From: Hyphomicrobiales bacterium
Lineage (GTDB): Bacteria; Pseudomonadota; Alphaproteobacteria; Rhizobiales; Rhizobiaceae
NCBI GenBank assembly: GCA_900468285.1
Contig: UBTF01000007.1
Location: 186,001-250,000, forward strand
Direction: 5' to 3'
DNA length: 64,000 nucleotides
The position numbers were made by a program, and so were the translations under genes. This document shows, piece after piece, positions 18,350-27,155 of the stretch (positions are counted from its first letter, which is position 1; each line of letters starts with the position of its first letter). The notes beneath the pieces are model-generated. The model ran no database searches. It had not been told where the DNA came from and saw nothing but the letters and a program-made list of their open reading frames with translations.

Positions 18350-18366
18350 GGCTGTTATCCTCTCCA

Positions 18367-19263
18367 TCACTTCTGGCAAGCGGCACAATAGAATGTAGAG
18401 CGACCGGCCTGCACGATCCGCTCAACCGTACCCCCGCAACCGGGTGTGGGGCAAGCATGGCCCTGCCGGTCATAGACCGAAAAGGAATGCTGGAAGTAGC
18501 CGAGCTGGCCGTCTGTCTGGATATGGTCGCGCAGGGACGAGCCGCCAGCCGCGATCGCATCGGCAATGACCTCGCGGATCTTCTGCGTCAGATCGACGAG
18601 CTGCGCCCTGGGCTTGCCGGTTTTTGTCACCAGCGTTCCCGCCGCTCTCAACGGCGACAGATGCGCGCGCCACATCGCTTCGCAGACATAGATATTGCCA
18701 AGACCCGCGATGACCTTCTGGTCCAGCAGCGTGCTTTTCAGCGGCTGGCTCTTGCCTTGAAAGCGGCCTGCCAGATACTCGGCACTCAACGCATTCCCCG
18801 TCGGCTCCGGTCCGAGATCCGTAAAGGCGGGGTAGAGATCGATATTGGCGCGCTCTACCAAATGCATGAAGCCGAAACGGCGCGGGTCGTTATATATGAC
18901 CTGCGCTGGGCCCCTCCCCTGCCGTTGCAGGTGGAACACGACATGGTCGTGCTTGCCATCCTTGGAGCGCGCATGGTGGAAATCACCCGGCGTTTCGGCT
19001 GTACCTGGCTGTTCCTCGATGCGGAAAGAGCCGGACATGCCGAGATGGGCGATGATGGTAAGCCCGTCCTCCAGTTCGATCAGCAGATATTTCGCCCGGC
19101 GACCCAGCGAGATGATGCGCTTGCCTTCCACCAATCCGGCGAAGCCTTCCGGGAATGGAAAGCGCAGGTCAGGCCGCGCAAGCACCGCCCTTTCAAGGAT
19201 GGCGCCTTCCATGGTCGGGGCAAGGCCACGTCGGACGGTTTCTACTTCGGGCAGTTCTGGCAT
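18367..19263 (-). CDS. mutM: Formamidopyrimidine-DNA glycosylase
   Basis: MutM (Fpg) removes 8-oxoguanine and formamidopyrimidines from DNA. The 298-residue protein starts [13 protein letters not shown], with the catalytic N-terminal proline and the neighbouring glutamate. LGRRAKYLL carries the conserved beta-lysine region. The helix-two-turn-helix contains [20 protein letters not shown]. The C-terminal zinc finger has four cysteines in [12 protein letters not shown] and [10 protein letters not shown]. It diverges from ubiE. Confidence 0.95.
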   Translation of the reverse strand: MPELPEVETVRRGLAPTMEGAILERAVLARPDLRFPFPEGFAGLVEGKRIISLGRRAKYLLIELEDGLTIIAHLGMSGSFRIEEQPGTAETPGDFHHARSKDGKHDHVVFHLQRQGRGPAQVIYNDPRRFGFMHLVERANIDLYPAFTDLGPEPTGNALSAEYLAGRFQGKSQPLKSTLLDQKVIAGLGNIYVCEAMWRAHLSPLRAAGTLVTKTGKPRAQLVDLTQKIREVIADAIAAGGSSLRDHIQTDGQLGYFQHSFSVYDRQGHACPTPGCGGTVERIVQAGRSTFYCAACQK

Positions 19264-19408
19264 GGAGTTTATCCCACATGTTACCGCAACGGTCTTGTGA
19301 TTGGCAGCCTGCGGGCATACATGTCGCAGGCACTTGTTGTCGCAACAGATAGCGTTGCAATCGCCTTTCCGCTATGGTCCGCACCGCAATTAAAGATGGA
19401 GACCACCG

Positions 19409-20185
19409 ATGACCGAAGCTCGCACCACCGCACAAGGCGGCATGGAAACCTCCTATGGCTTTCACAAGGTCGATGAAGGTCAAAAGCAGGGCATGGTCAA
19501 CGAGGTCTTCCACAAGGTCGCCAAGCGTTACGACATCATGAATGATGTGATGTCCGCCGGTATGCACCGCGTCTGGAAGGATGCGATGATTGCAGCGCTC
19601 AATCCGCGCAAGGACCCGTCCTACCGGACGCTGGATGTTGCGGGCGGCACGGGCGACATCGCATTCCGCATCATCGAGGCCTCCAATCGGCTGGCGCATT
19701 CCACCGTTCTCGACATCAACGGTTCGATGCTGGCTGTCGGTGAAGAGCGGGCGGCCAAGAAGAGGCTTTCCGACAATCTGACCTTCGTGGAAGCCAATGC
19801 CGAGGAGCTGCCCTTCGAGGACAACAGCTTCGATGCCTATACGGTGGCCTTCGGCATTCGCAACGTGCCGCGCATCGATGTGGCGCTGAAGGAAGCACAC
19901 CGCGTGCTCAAGCGTGGCGGACGCCTCCTGGTGCTGGAGTTTTCCGAGGTGGAGATGCCTCTGCTGGACCGGTTCTACGACGCATGGTCCTTCAATGCCA
20001 TTCCCCGCTTCGGCAAGATGATCACCGGCGACGCCGAGCCCTATCAGTATCTGGTCGAATCGATCCGCAAGTTCCCCAATCAGGAAGACTTTGCCGCGAT
20101 GATCCGTACTGCCGGCTTCTCGCGCGTGACCTATACCAATTACACCGGCGGTATCGCCGCGCTGCATTCCGGCTGGAAGCTCTGA
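19409..20185 (+). CDS. ubiE: Ubiquinone/menaquinone C-methyltransferase UbiE
   Basis: UbiE methylates the ring carbon of demethoxy- and demethylquinone precursors using SAM. The 258-residue sequence has [28 protein letters not shown] motif [40 protein letters not shown], and the C-terminal [12 protein letters not shown]-like end (here [19 protein letters not shown]). A GGAG ribosome-binding site precedes the start. ubiB follows after 37 bp, so the two quinone genes are cotranscribed. With ubiquinone typical of alphaproteobacteria, the ubiquinone step is the likely role. Confidence 0.95.
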   Translation: MTEARTTAQGGMETSYGFHKVDEGQKQGMVNEVFHKVAKRYDIMNDVMSAGMHRVWKDAMIAALNPRKDPSYRTLDVAGGTGDIAFRIIEASNRLAHSTVLDINGSMLAVGEERAAKKRLSDNLTFVEANAEELPFEDNSFDAYTVAFGIRNVPRIDVALKEAHRVLKRGGRLLVLEFSEVEMPLLDRFYDAWSFNAIPRFGKMITGDAEPYQYLVESIRKFPNQEDFAAMIRTAGFSRVTYTNYTGGIAALHSGWKL

Positions 20186-20222
20186 GACTTATGGCAGGCA
20201 AGGGCAGGAAGAAGGCATTCGC

Positions 20223-21797
20223 ATGAGTACGCTTGGCGCATATTTCCGGCTTGCAAAGGTCGGCTGGGTTCTCGTGCGTGAGGGCGTGGTGCTTGCTCTA
20301 CCCTCCGACGAGCTTCCCGCCACGGCGAAATTTGCCAAGGCGCTTTTGAAGCCGCTAGCCCGCAACCGGGCAAAACATTCCGATCGGCGCGACCGTCTGG
20401 CAACTGCGGTCGAGCGTCTTGGGCCATCCTACGTCAAGATGGGCCAGTTTCTGGCCACCCGCCCGGATGTGGTCGGCGCGGATTTTGCCGAGGATCTCTC
20501 CCGGCTGCAGGACCGCATGGCCTTCTTCCCCAATGCGGCAGCAAAGGCGAATATCGAGGGCTCACTCGGCCGTCCCGTTTCCGAGCTCTATCTTGAACTC
20601 GGCAATCCCATCGCGGCGGCCTCCATCGCGCAGGTGCATCCGGCGATGGTGCAAAGCGCGTCGGGACCAAAAAAGGTGGCCGTCAAGGTTATCCGCCCCG
20701 GCGTGAGGCAGCGTTTCCAGAACGATCTGGAAGCCATGTATCTGATTGCCGATCTTCAACAGCGTTTCATTCGTTCGGCACGCCGTCTGCGTCCGGTCGA
20801 AGTGACGCGGGCGCTGGAGCAGACGACCAAGATCGAGATGGATTTGAGGCTTGAAGCCGCAGCCCTCTCCGAACTTGCGGAAAACACAAAGGACGACCCG
20901 GGCTTTCGTGTCCCGGAAGTGGACTGGGAACGCACGGGCCGCGATGTCGTCACCATGGAATGGATCGACGGCATCAAGATGTCTGATGTTGCGGCGCTGA
21001 AGGCTGCCGGTCACGACCTCAATGCGCTCGCCGATACGCTGATCCAGTCCTTCCTTCGCCATACGCTACGGGACGGCTTCTTCCACGCAGACATGCACCC
21101 GGGCAACCTCTTCGTTGATCCCAAGGGCATGATCGTCGCCGTCGATATGGGCATTGCCGGGCGTCTGGGCAAAAAGGAACGCCGCTTCCTCGCAGAGATC
21201 CTCTATGGCTTCATCACCCGCGACTATATGCGGGTTGCGGAAGTGCATTTCGAAGCAGGCTATGTTCCCAGCCACCATGATATTGCCAGCTTCGCCCAGG
21301 CCATCCGGGCCATCGGCGAGCCGATCCACGGCCAGCCTGCCGAAACCATTTCCATGGGCAAGCTTCTGACGCTTCTCTTTGAAGTCACGGAGCTTTTCGA
21401 CATGGAAACGCGCCCCGAACTGGTGATGCTGCAAAAGACCATGGTGGTGGTGGAAGGCGTATCGCGCATTCTCAATCCGCGCTTCAACATGTGGAAAGCC
21501 GCAGACCCCGTCGTCAGCAGCTGGATCCGCGACAATCTCGGCCCCAAGCGCATCGTGACCGACCTGAAGGACGGCCTGAAAGCCGCCGTGAAACTCGCCG
21601 AAGCCGCCCCCGAAATCGCCGCCAAGACCGAAAAGCTCCACGCCGATCTCGTCTATATGAGCGAACACGGCCTGCGCTTCGACGCCAGCACGGCAGAAGC
21701 CATCGGAAAGGCCGAGGCCCGACACACCCGCTGGGGACGGATTGCGCTTTGGGTGATTGCACTGGTGCTGGTCTATATTGCGGTGCGGATTAGCTAG
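20223..21797 (+). CDS. ubiB: UbiB, ubiquinone biosynthesis accessory ATPase-like protein
   Basis: The 524-residue protein belongs to the UbiB/ABC1/ADCK atypical kinase family needed for ubiquinone production. The family KxGQ motif is in SYVKMGQFLATRPDVV. AAASIAQVHPA is the alanine-rich nucleotide-binding loop that replaces the kinase P-loop. KVAVKVIRPG holds the ATP-binding lysine, and DGFFHADMHPGNLFVD with AVDMGIAGRLGK gives the catalytic and metal-binding loops. One C-terminal membrane helix (about 500-522) anchors it. It follows ubiE. Confidence 0.94.
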   Translation: MSTLGAYFRLAKVGWVLVREGVVLALPSDELPATAKFAKALLKPLARNRAKHSDRRDRLATAVERLGPSYVKMGQFLATRPDVVGADFAEDLSRLQDRMAFFPNAAAKANIEGSLGRPVSELYLELGNPIAAASIAQVHPAMVQSASGPKKVAVKVIRPGVRQRFQNDLEAMYLIADLQQRFIRSARRLRPVEVTRALEQTTKIEMDLRLEAAALSELAENTKDDPGFRVPEVDWERTGRDVVTMEWIDGIKMSDVAALKAAGHDLNALADTLIQSFLRHTLRDGFFHADMHPGNLFVDPKGMIVAVDMGIAGRLGKKERRFLAEILYGFITRDYMRVAEVHFEAGYVPSHHDIASFAQAIRAIGEPIHGQPAETISMGKLLTLLFEVTELFDMETRPELVMLQKTMVVVEGVSRILNPRFNMWKAADPVVSSWIRDNLGPKRIVTDLKDGLKAAVKLAEAAPEIAAKTEKLHADLVYMSEHGLRFDASTAEAIGKAEARHTRWGRIALWVIALVLVYIAVRIS

Positions 21798-21983
21798 GGT
21801 AGCTTACAGAAACTGTAGCGGGCTTTCAGAAAGACCCAATGCGCAAAGAGCGACGGCTTCTGCTGTGATGGCGGTAAGACAAACGTACAAAATCGGCTTA
21901 CCCAGAAATCCCTTGCAACCCGTCAATGGGTAGAGTAATTATTCAGTCGGGCCTGGCCCACGAGATCGCCTCTGCGGTCGCCC

Positions 21984-22015
21984 AAAAGCCTCGACAGAAA
22001 TGTCGGAGGCTTTTT
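21984..22015. terminator. Terminator-like hairpin between ubiB and the DUF3800 gene
   Basis: AAAAGCCT-C-GACA (21984-21996) pairs with TGTC-GG-AGGCTTTTT (22001-22015) around a GAAA loop, with one bulged G. T-tails exist on both strands, the longer on plus. It could end ubiE-ubiB transcripts or the convergent DUF3800 gene, whose stop is seven bases away. Just upstream, 21950-21960 is a small palindrome GGGCC-T-GGCCC. A short non-coding RNA ending here is possible but no promoter is clear. Confidence 0.6.
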
Positions 22016-22021
22016 GAGTTT

Positions 22022-22843
22022 TTAGGCTTTTCTTTGTACATTTTCAAAGCAGCTGTATTTGCAGCCGAGCGTCGGGCGCTCATTTTCTTCTATGTGGCAG
22101 TCGATAAGTTTTCCGTCCTCCATCAAGCGCTGGTAGGGACGATTGCTCATGTTATAGCCACCCATACAGATGGGCCAGAGATACAAATCCGCCAGTTGCG
22201 CCATTGGCGACGTCTTGTTTTTCGTCTTGAACTCGTAGAGTGTTTGGTTCAATTGCTCAGGAGAAAGTGGTCGATATTTATCGGAATTGTCTTTCGCAAA
22301 TGGCATTCCTTCCGACTTAAGAGCTTTATAGTAGCCCTCCAGGCTCGCATCTTCCGTCTTGTTGCAACGTTCCGGATGCACCCTTAGCTTCATATTCTGG
22401 CCAATAGCGTATTTCGCCGCCCTTTCTACCACCACCGTAAATGCGGTTTTGCAGAGCATCCATGGATTCTGTTTGTACTGCTCAAGGTATCGACCATTGT
22501 ATCCTGGGCGATCAACCGTACACGCAATACCCATCACGGGCGCCTCCCGCATAAGGCCGTAAAGCTCATCGTAAAATGCTTCGAGCTTCTCCTTGTCCCA
22601 CCGCCGCAGAAACTCGAAATTCTCGTTTTGCGATCTGATTTCAGAGGAGTGTAAAGGCGCCACGATTTCCCATTTTTCGCAAAACTTCGAATGTAATTCA
22701 CGGGCGGATTCTTCTTCATCGCTCCTGACTAAAATTCCCCCGAGCGCGAACCAGTCGTAACCATGCGCCGGTTTCTTGCCGACTTTATGAGAAGGATGTC
22801 TGGTGCCGGAATCGTCAAGGTAGAGGTTTAAGGTAACAGGCAA
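22022..22843 (-). CDS. DUF3800 domain protein, likely acquired
   Basis: The 273-residue protein starts with PVTLNLYLDDSGTRHPSHKVG, the acidic motif (DDSG) that opens DUF3800 proteins, a family predicted to have an RNase H-like fold. Other conserved stretches are ALGGILVRSDEE, LHSSEIRSQNENFEFL and AQLADLYLWPICMGGYNMS, with acidic residues that could bind metal. The biochemical role of the family is not settled. Base use differs from its surroundings: three 60-base lines sampled have 27, 29 and 32 G+C, lower than the flanking genes. It separates the ubi genes from the YjbR gene and coaBC. It is probably an accessory insert, perhaps linked to mobile DNA or defence (inference). Confidence 0.78.
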   Translation of the reverse strand: MPVTLNLYLDDSGTRHPSHKVGKKPAHGYDWFALGGILVRSDEEESARELHSKFCEKWEIVAPLHSSEIRSQNENFEFLRRWDKEKLEAFYDELYGLMREAPVMGIACTVDRPGYNGRYLEQYKQNPWMLCKTAFTVVVERAAKYAIGQNMKLRVHPERCNKTEDASLEGYYKALKSEGMPFAKDNSDKYRPLSPEQLNQTLYEFKTKNKTSPMAQLADLYLWPICMGGYNMSNRPYQRLMEDGKLIDCHIEENERPTLGCKYSCFENVQRKA

Positions 22844-22938
22844 TGCAATCTCTCATAGTGGCTGACAAAATCTGTGATGGGGAATCAGACATGCGGCACA
22901 CTATAGCGTTCATCCAAACGCGCTGCGAAAACTAAGAA

Positions 22939-23301
22939 TCATGGCCGCAAATCAATCCCCAGCTCCGCCCGAAGCTTCCTCGTCAGGCCCGCTGCAACCA
23001 GTTCGTAGGATCGGCGCAGGTAGTGCTGCAAATCATCGGCCTCCAGAGGCGAGTGGTCCGAGATCGATATCCATTTGCGCCTGGCGAAATAGGGTGCCTG
23101 GGCAATACCGTCGAGTGCGGTGAGGATCTCGAAGCTTTCTTCCGAGCATTTGAGAACGAGGCGCCAGTTGTCCCGTTCGCCCAGAACGGCAAAAACCTTG
23201 GGCCCCACCTTGGCGACATGGGAGTCCCATTGGTCGACGAAGGTCACGCCGGGCCATTCACTTAAGCTCTTGTCGAAACCGTTGCGCTCGAACAGGCTCA
23301 C
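22939..23301 (-). CDS. MmcQ/YjbR (DUF419) family protein
   Basis: The start is most likely the GTG at 23301, which overlaps the coaBC stop (GTGA), giving 120 residues; an upstream ATG at 23367 would lie within coaBC. The sequence has FDKSLSEWPGVTFVDQWDSHVAKVG, KVFAVLGERDN, LVLKCSEESFEIL and RRKWISI, the double-wing pattern of YjbR, a small cytoplasmic fold related to MmcQ DNA-binding-like proteins. No enzyme activity is established for the family. It is translationally coupled to coaBC. Confidence 0.82.
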   Translation of the reverse strand: MSLFERNGFDKSLSEWPGVTFVDQWDSHVAKVGPKVFAVLGERDNWRLVLKCSEESFEILTALDGIAQAPYFARRKWISISDHSPLEADDLQHYLRRSYELVAAGLTRKLRAELGIDLRP

Positions 23302-24503
23302 GCCAGACGCTCCGCAATGAGGGCTGCCAGGCGTTGGGCAACGTCCGTCTTGTCGAGATCGGGCCATGCATCGATGCCGTCGCGCGATATGATCTTTACG
23401 CTGTTGCGATTGCCGCCCATGATGCCGGTTTCAGCCGAAACATCATTGGCGACGATGATATCGGCGCCCTTTCGCTCCAGCTTGGCGAAGCCATTGGTTT
23501 CGACATCCTGCGTTTCCGCTGCGAAGCCAACGACGATCTGCGGCCTTTGCGCGTGATGGCCGACGGTCTTGAGAATATCCGGGTTCTCAACCATCTGCAG
23601 CACCGGAGGCTGATCGCCCGGCTGTTTCTTGATCTTCTGATCCACGGCGCTTGCGACGCGCCAGTCGGCAACTGCGGCGACCATGACGGCGATATCGGCG
23701 GGCAGATGCGACAGCACGGCGTCACGCATCTCTTCGGCCCGTTCGACATGGATGGTCTTGACGCCTGCGGGATCGGCAATCGTCACCGGGCCTGAGACGA
23801 GCGTGACGTCGGCCCCCAGTTGCGCCAGCGCTGCTGCAATGGCGTGGCCCTGCTTGCCGGAGGAGCGGTTGGCGATGTAGCGGACGGGATCGATCGGCTC
23901 ATGGGTCGGGCCCGATGTGACGATGGCTTTTTTGCCTGTAAGCGGCTTTGGCCGGTCATCGAGAAGGCTCTGGGCGGCTTCGGCGATCTGCAAGGGTTCT
24001 GCCATGCGCCCAAGGCCCGCCTCGCCCTTTTCCGCCATCTCGCCCGCCATGGGGCCTATGAAATGAATGCCATCGGCTTTGAGCGTCGCAATGTTGCGCT
24101 GGGTCGCCCTTGCGTTCCACATTTTGGGGTTCATGGCGGGTGCGACGAGCACCTTGCGGTCCGTGGCCAGCAATATGGAGGAGGCGAGATCATCGGCAAG
24201 GCCATTCGCCATCTTCGCCATGAGATCGGCGGTGGCAGGGGCGACAAGGATGAGATCACAATCGCGCGCCAGCCTGATATGGCCGACATCCTGCTCATCC
24301 TGACGGGAAAACAATTCGGTAAAGACGTGGGTGGCCGAAAGAGCGCCGACGGCAAGCGGCGTGACGAATTCCTGCGCTCCCCTGGTCATCACGGGCGTCA
24401 CCTTCGCGCCGCGCTCTTTCAGGCGGCGAATGAGATCTAGGCTCTTATAGGCCGCAATGCCGCCGGAGATGATGAGGAGAATGTGCTTGCCTGAAAGTGC
24501 CAT
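23298..24503 (-). CDS. coaBC: Bifunctional phosphopantothenoylcysteine decarboxylase/synthetase
   Basis: CoaBC converts 4'-phosphopantothenate and cysteine to 4'-phosphopantetheine for coenzyme A. With the ATG at 24503 it has 401 residues. The N-terminal flavoprotein (CoaC) half begins GKHILLIISGGIAAYKSLDLI and includes the substrate clamp LVAPAMNPKMW. The CoaB half begins KKAIVTSGPTHEPIDPVRYIANRSSGKQG and includes VGFAAETQDV. The same frame stays open for about 230 codons upstream, but that part is low-quality sequence without family similarity and I exclude it. A YjbR gene is coupled downstream. Confidence 0.95.
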   Translation of the reverse strand: MALSGKHILLIISGGIAAYKSLDLIRRLKERGAKVTPVMTRGAQEFVTPLAVGALSATHVFTELFSRQDEQDVGHIRLARDCDLILVAPATADLMAKMANGLADDLASSILLATDRKVLVAPAMNPKMWNARATQRNIATLKADGIHFIGPMAGEMAEKGEAGLGRMAEPLQIAEAAQSLLDDRPKPLTGKKAIVTSGPTHEPIDPVRYIANRSSGKQGHAIAAALAQLGADVTLVSGPVTIADPAGVKTIHVERAEEMRDAVLSHLPADIAVMVAAVADWRVASAVDQKIKKQPGDQPPVLQMVENPDILKTVGHHAQRPQIVVGFAAETQDVETNGFAKLERKGADIIVANDVSAETGIMGGNRNSVKIISRDGIDAWPDLDKTDVAQRLAALIAERLA

Positions 24504-24588
24504 GATGCCGACCGAATTCCTGTTTGACGGGAAACTAGAGCCTTTCCGTGCCGAAGGAAAGCGCCCCTGCCGCTGGCTCTCAACCGCA

Positions 24589-24839
24589 ACCGCGTGAACC
24601 TCGAGCCATCCTTCAGGATGCGCTTCGCCGTTCACGCGGTGCGATGCACCCGTGGCATGTTTTGTCTTGAGCCGGAGAACACACGCAAATGCGGGTAGGT
24701 CTCTGGTATGGGTATCGCTGGCGTCCGCATTTGCGTGGCCTTCGGTCTTCCGGTCTTGCAGGCCATGTCTTGCCCAGACCGGAGCGTGAATAACTCCGGG
24801 CTGAGCGTGACAGGCAGTTTCCGCCAGACCGTCCTGCCT
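24589..24839. repeat. Stack of inverted repeats in the coaBC upstream gap
   Basis: Four strong inverted repeats lie in the 795-bp gap between coaBC and the protease gene: ACCGCGTGAAC/GTTCACGCGGT (24589-24599, 24630-24640) enclosing CATCC/GGATG; ACGCAAATGCGG/CCGCATTTGCGT (24683-24694, 24725-24736); TCCGGTCT/AGACCGGA (24749-24756, 24776-24783) overlapping CCGGAG/CTCCGG (24779-24784, 24794-24799); and AGGCAG/CTGCCT (24812-24817, 24834-24839). The rest of the gap, to 25298, is an AT-rich stretch around 25050-25100 and the presumed promoter of the protease gene. No gene is supported. The repeats may be cruciforms, palindromic elements or a structured RNA leader of coaBC. Confidence 0.55.
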
Positions 24840-25298
24840 CGCTCTTGCCGAAAGCCGTGAATGGTCTTTCGCGTCGAGATCGTCGGGTCCGCCGGGCTTG
24901 CCCTGACATGGTATTCCTGATGTCTGGCCGCACGTCTGCGCCCAACCACCAGCCTTCGCCGCCATCATGTCTCGCGAAACATGCGGGTGGCGAAAGTGCA
25001 AACAGTGTGCGGCCGATTCGCAGGGTGTGAATGAAATGTAGAAAGTTTTTTTCGAATTTCCATCAAACCATTGAATTATAATATTTTTATTTTTCGCAAG
25101 ACAATCACGCCTGCGGTTGGCTGTTCGGATTTGAGACGCAGGAAGCCTGAGTTTGAACTCTTGGTTAGGCACATCGCGCCTTTGAGCCATCAGGGCCTGT
25201 CTCTGCGCTGGTTTTCAGTGCTGCATTAGCAACTTTTTCACGCATTCTCACCACATCATACGTCCCAGGGTGGTTTGCAGGGGGAGGGTCTGGCGAAC

Positions 25299-25832
25299 AT
25301 GATGTCACGAGGATTTCTTTTCGCGGCAGGCGGCATCATCATGCTGGCAGTTGCCGCCCCTCAATACCTTGAAACCTATCTCTCCCAGCCTTCCGAGGCG
25401 AAGGTGACAAGCCCTGCCGAACCCGTGGCCAAAGCCGGTGCCCTTGCAACACCGCCAAGTGCTGGCACGGTAACGCTGAATGCGGATAGGCGTGGCCACT
25501 ATGCCGCCAAGCTGAAAATCAATGGCAAGCAGATCGAAGGGCTGATCGATACCGGCGCATCCCTGGTTTCTCTCAATGAGAGCACGGCCCGGCGGTTGGG
25601 CTATGTGCTCAAAGACAGCGACTACAAATATCAGACCTCGACGGCAAACGGTGTCAAATCCATCGCCGTGATCACGCTTGAGAGGGTCGAGCTCGGCAAT
25701 ATCGTTGCCCGCAACGTGCAGGCAGCCGTATCAAAGGACGGCGCCTTGGACACAGTGCTGATCGGCATGACCTTTCTCAAGCAGCTGAAATCCTTCAAAT
25801 CGGAAAACGGCAGGCTTATTCTGACGCGTTAG
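25299..25832 (+). CDS. Membrane-anchored retropepsin-like aspartic protease (clan AA, TIGR02281 type)
   Basis: Two tandem ATGs (25299, 25302) follow a strong GGGGGAGGG; I use the first, giving 177 residues. A hydrophobic N-terminal segment (about 5-22) is a membrane anchor or signal. A Pro/Ala linker leads to the protease domain, which carries the catalytic triad motif in LIDTGASLVSLNE and the flap region TANGVKSIAVITLERVELG, ending LIGMTFLKQLKSF. The length and single-DTG design are those of the rhizobial TIGR02281 family, which acts as a homodimer. The substrate is unknown. It converges with deoA; three bases separate the stops. Confidence 0.82.
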   Translation: MMSRGFLFAAGGIIMLAVAAPQYLETYLSQPSEAKVTSPAEPVAKAGALATPPSAGTVTLNADRRGHYAAKLKINGKQIEGLIDTGASLVSLNESTARRLGYVLKDSDYKYQTSTANGVKSIAVITLERVELGNIVARNVQAAVSKDGALDTVLIGMTFLKQLKSFKSENGRLILTR

Positions 25833-25835
25833 CCT

Positions 25836-27149
25836 TCAGGCACCAATGCGCGAGAGAATGATCGGCTGATTTGCGGGCGCGTCCTGCGAGATGCTACAGG
25901 CTTCCGACACGGCCTGAAGTGCGACGCTCAGGCTCTCTTCAGTTGCCGCATGAACCATGGCGATTGGCTGGCCCTTTTTCACCCGCATGCCCAAGGGCAG
26001 AATATCCGAAAGGCCCACACGATGATCGATGGCATCGCCGGGATGGCGACGGCCGCCGCCGAGGGCGACCACGACCATTCCGAGATCGCGTGTCTGGCAG
26101 GAGGATAGAAACCCGTCCTCGGCTGCCAGAACCGGCGCGATGTGAAGGGCGGGCTTGAGATAATGGCCGGGCTTTTCAATGAAATCCGAGGGACCGCCGA
26201 GAGCTGAGATCATCTGGCCGAAACGTTCCATGGCGGCACCTGTTGCAAGCGCCTCACGGGCCAAGGCTTCGCCTTCCGACAGGCTGGCAACAGAGCCGGA
26301 CTGGAGAAGCATTTCAGCGGCGAAGGCGAGAACCAGCGTTTCAATACGGGTTCCGCTTTTCTTGCCCGACAGGAAATCCAGACAATGGATGATTTCCAGT
26401 GCGTTGCCTGCGGCATCGGCCAGGGGCTGGTTCATGTCGGTGATGAGCGCGGAGGTTCTTACGCCCGCGCCGTTGGCGACCTCGACCAGTGACCGGGCGA
26501 GCGCTTCGGCTTCCTCGGCACCCTGCATGAAGGCGCCATTGCCAAATTTCACATCCAGCACCAGCGTTTCCAAACCGGCGGCGAGTTTCTTCGAGAGAAT
26601 GGAGGCAGTGATGAGCGGGACCGAGTCCACCGTAGCGGTGACGTCCCTGATGGCATAGAGCCGCTTATCGGCGGGGGCGAGATCGCCCGTCTGGCCGATA
26701 ATGGCGCAGCCGACATGCTTGACCGTCCGGCGAAAGAGAACTTCGTCAGGCATGATATCATAGCCTGCGATGGATTCGAGCTTGTCCAGCGTGCCGCCCG
26801 TATGGCCAAGACCTTTGCCTGAGATCATCGGCACGGCCACACCGCAGGCGGCGACGATGGGGGCAAGCATGAGCGAGACATTGTCGCCGACGCCGCCGGT
26901 GGAATGTTTGTCGGCAATGGGTCTGCCGATATCAGCCCAGGAAAGAACATCGCCGCTGTCGCGCATGGCGAGTGTCAGCGCCACCGTCTCATCCCGACTC
27001 ATGCCGCGAAAGAAGACCGCCATGGCAAAGGCCGCAGCCTGCCCCTCGGAAATCGCGCCGCTGGAGAGACCGGATATAAAGACGGAAATCTCGTCCGCCG
27101 TCAGAACCTGGCCGTCACGTTTGCGGCGGATGATTTCCTGCGGGATCAT
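25836..27149 (-). CDS. deoA: Thymidine phosphorylase
   Basis: DeoA splits thymidine (and deoxyuridine) with phosphate into base and 2-deoxyribose 1-phosphate. The 437-residue protein has the N-terminal helical domain (PQEIIRRKRDGQVLTADEI), the glycine-rich phosphate site DKHSTGGVGDNVSLMLAPIVAACG, the KMISGKGLGHTGGTLDKLES-like segment (here PMISGKGLGHTGGTLDKLES) and DVKFGNGAFM. It is the last gene of the nucleoside operon, seven bases after deoC. Confidence 0.95.
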   Translation of the reverse strand: MIPQEIIRRKRDGQVLTADEISVFISGLSSGAISEGQAAAFAMAVFFRGMSRDETVALTLAMRDSGDVLSWADIGRPIADKHSTGGVGDNVSLMLAPIVAACGVAVPMISGKGLGHTGGTLDKLESIAGYDIMPDEVLFRRTVKHVGCAIIGQTGDLAPADKRLYAIRDVTATVDSVPLITASILSKKLAAGLETLVLDVKFGNGAFMQGAEEAEALARSLVEVANGAGVRTSALITDMNQPLADAAGNALEIIHCLDFLSGKKSGTRIETLVLAFAAEMLLQSGSVASLSEGEALAREALATGAAMERFGQMISALGGPSDFIEKPGHYLKPALHIAPVLAAEDGFLSSCQTRDLGMVVVALGGGRRHPGDAIDHRVGLSDILPLGMRVKKGQPIAMVHAATEESLSVALQAVSEACSISQDAPANQPIILSRIGA

Positions 27150-27155
27150 GGCGGA

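Noticed and set aside
24845-25030. Small plus-strand frame of 61 codons in the coaBC-protease gap
   Set aside because: No ribosome-binding site and a composition like random translation of G+C-rich DNA.
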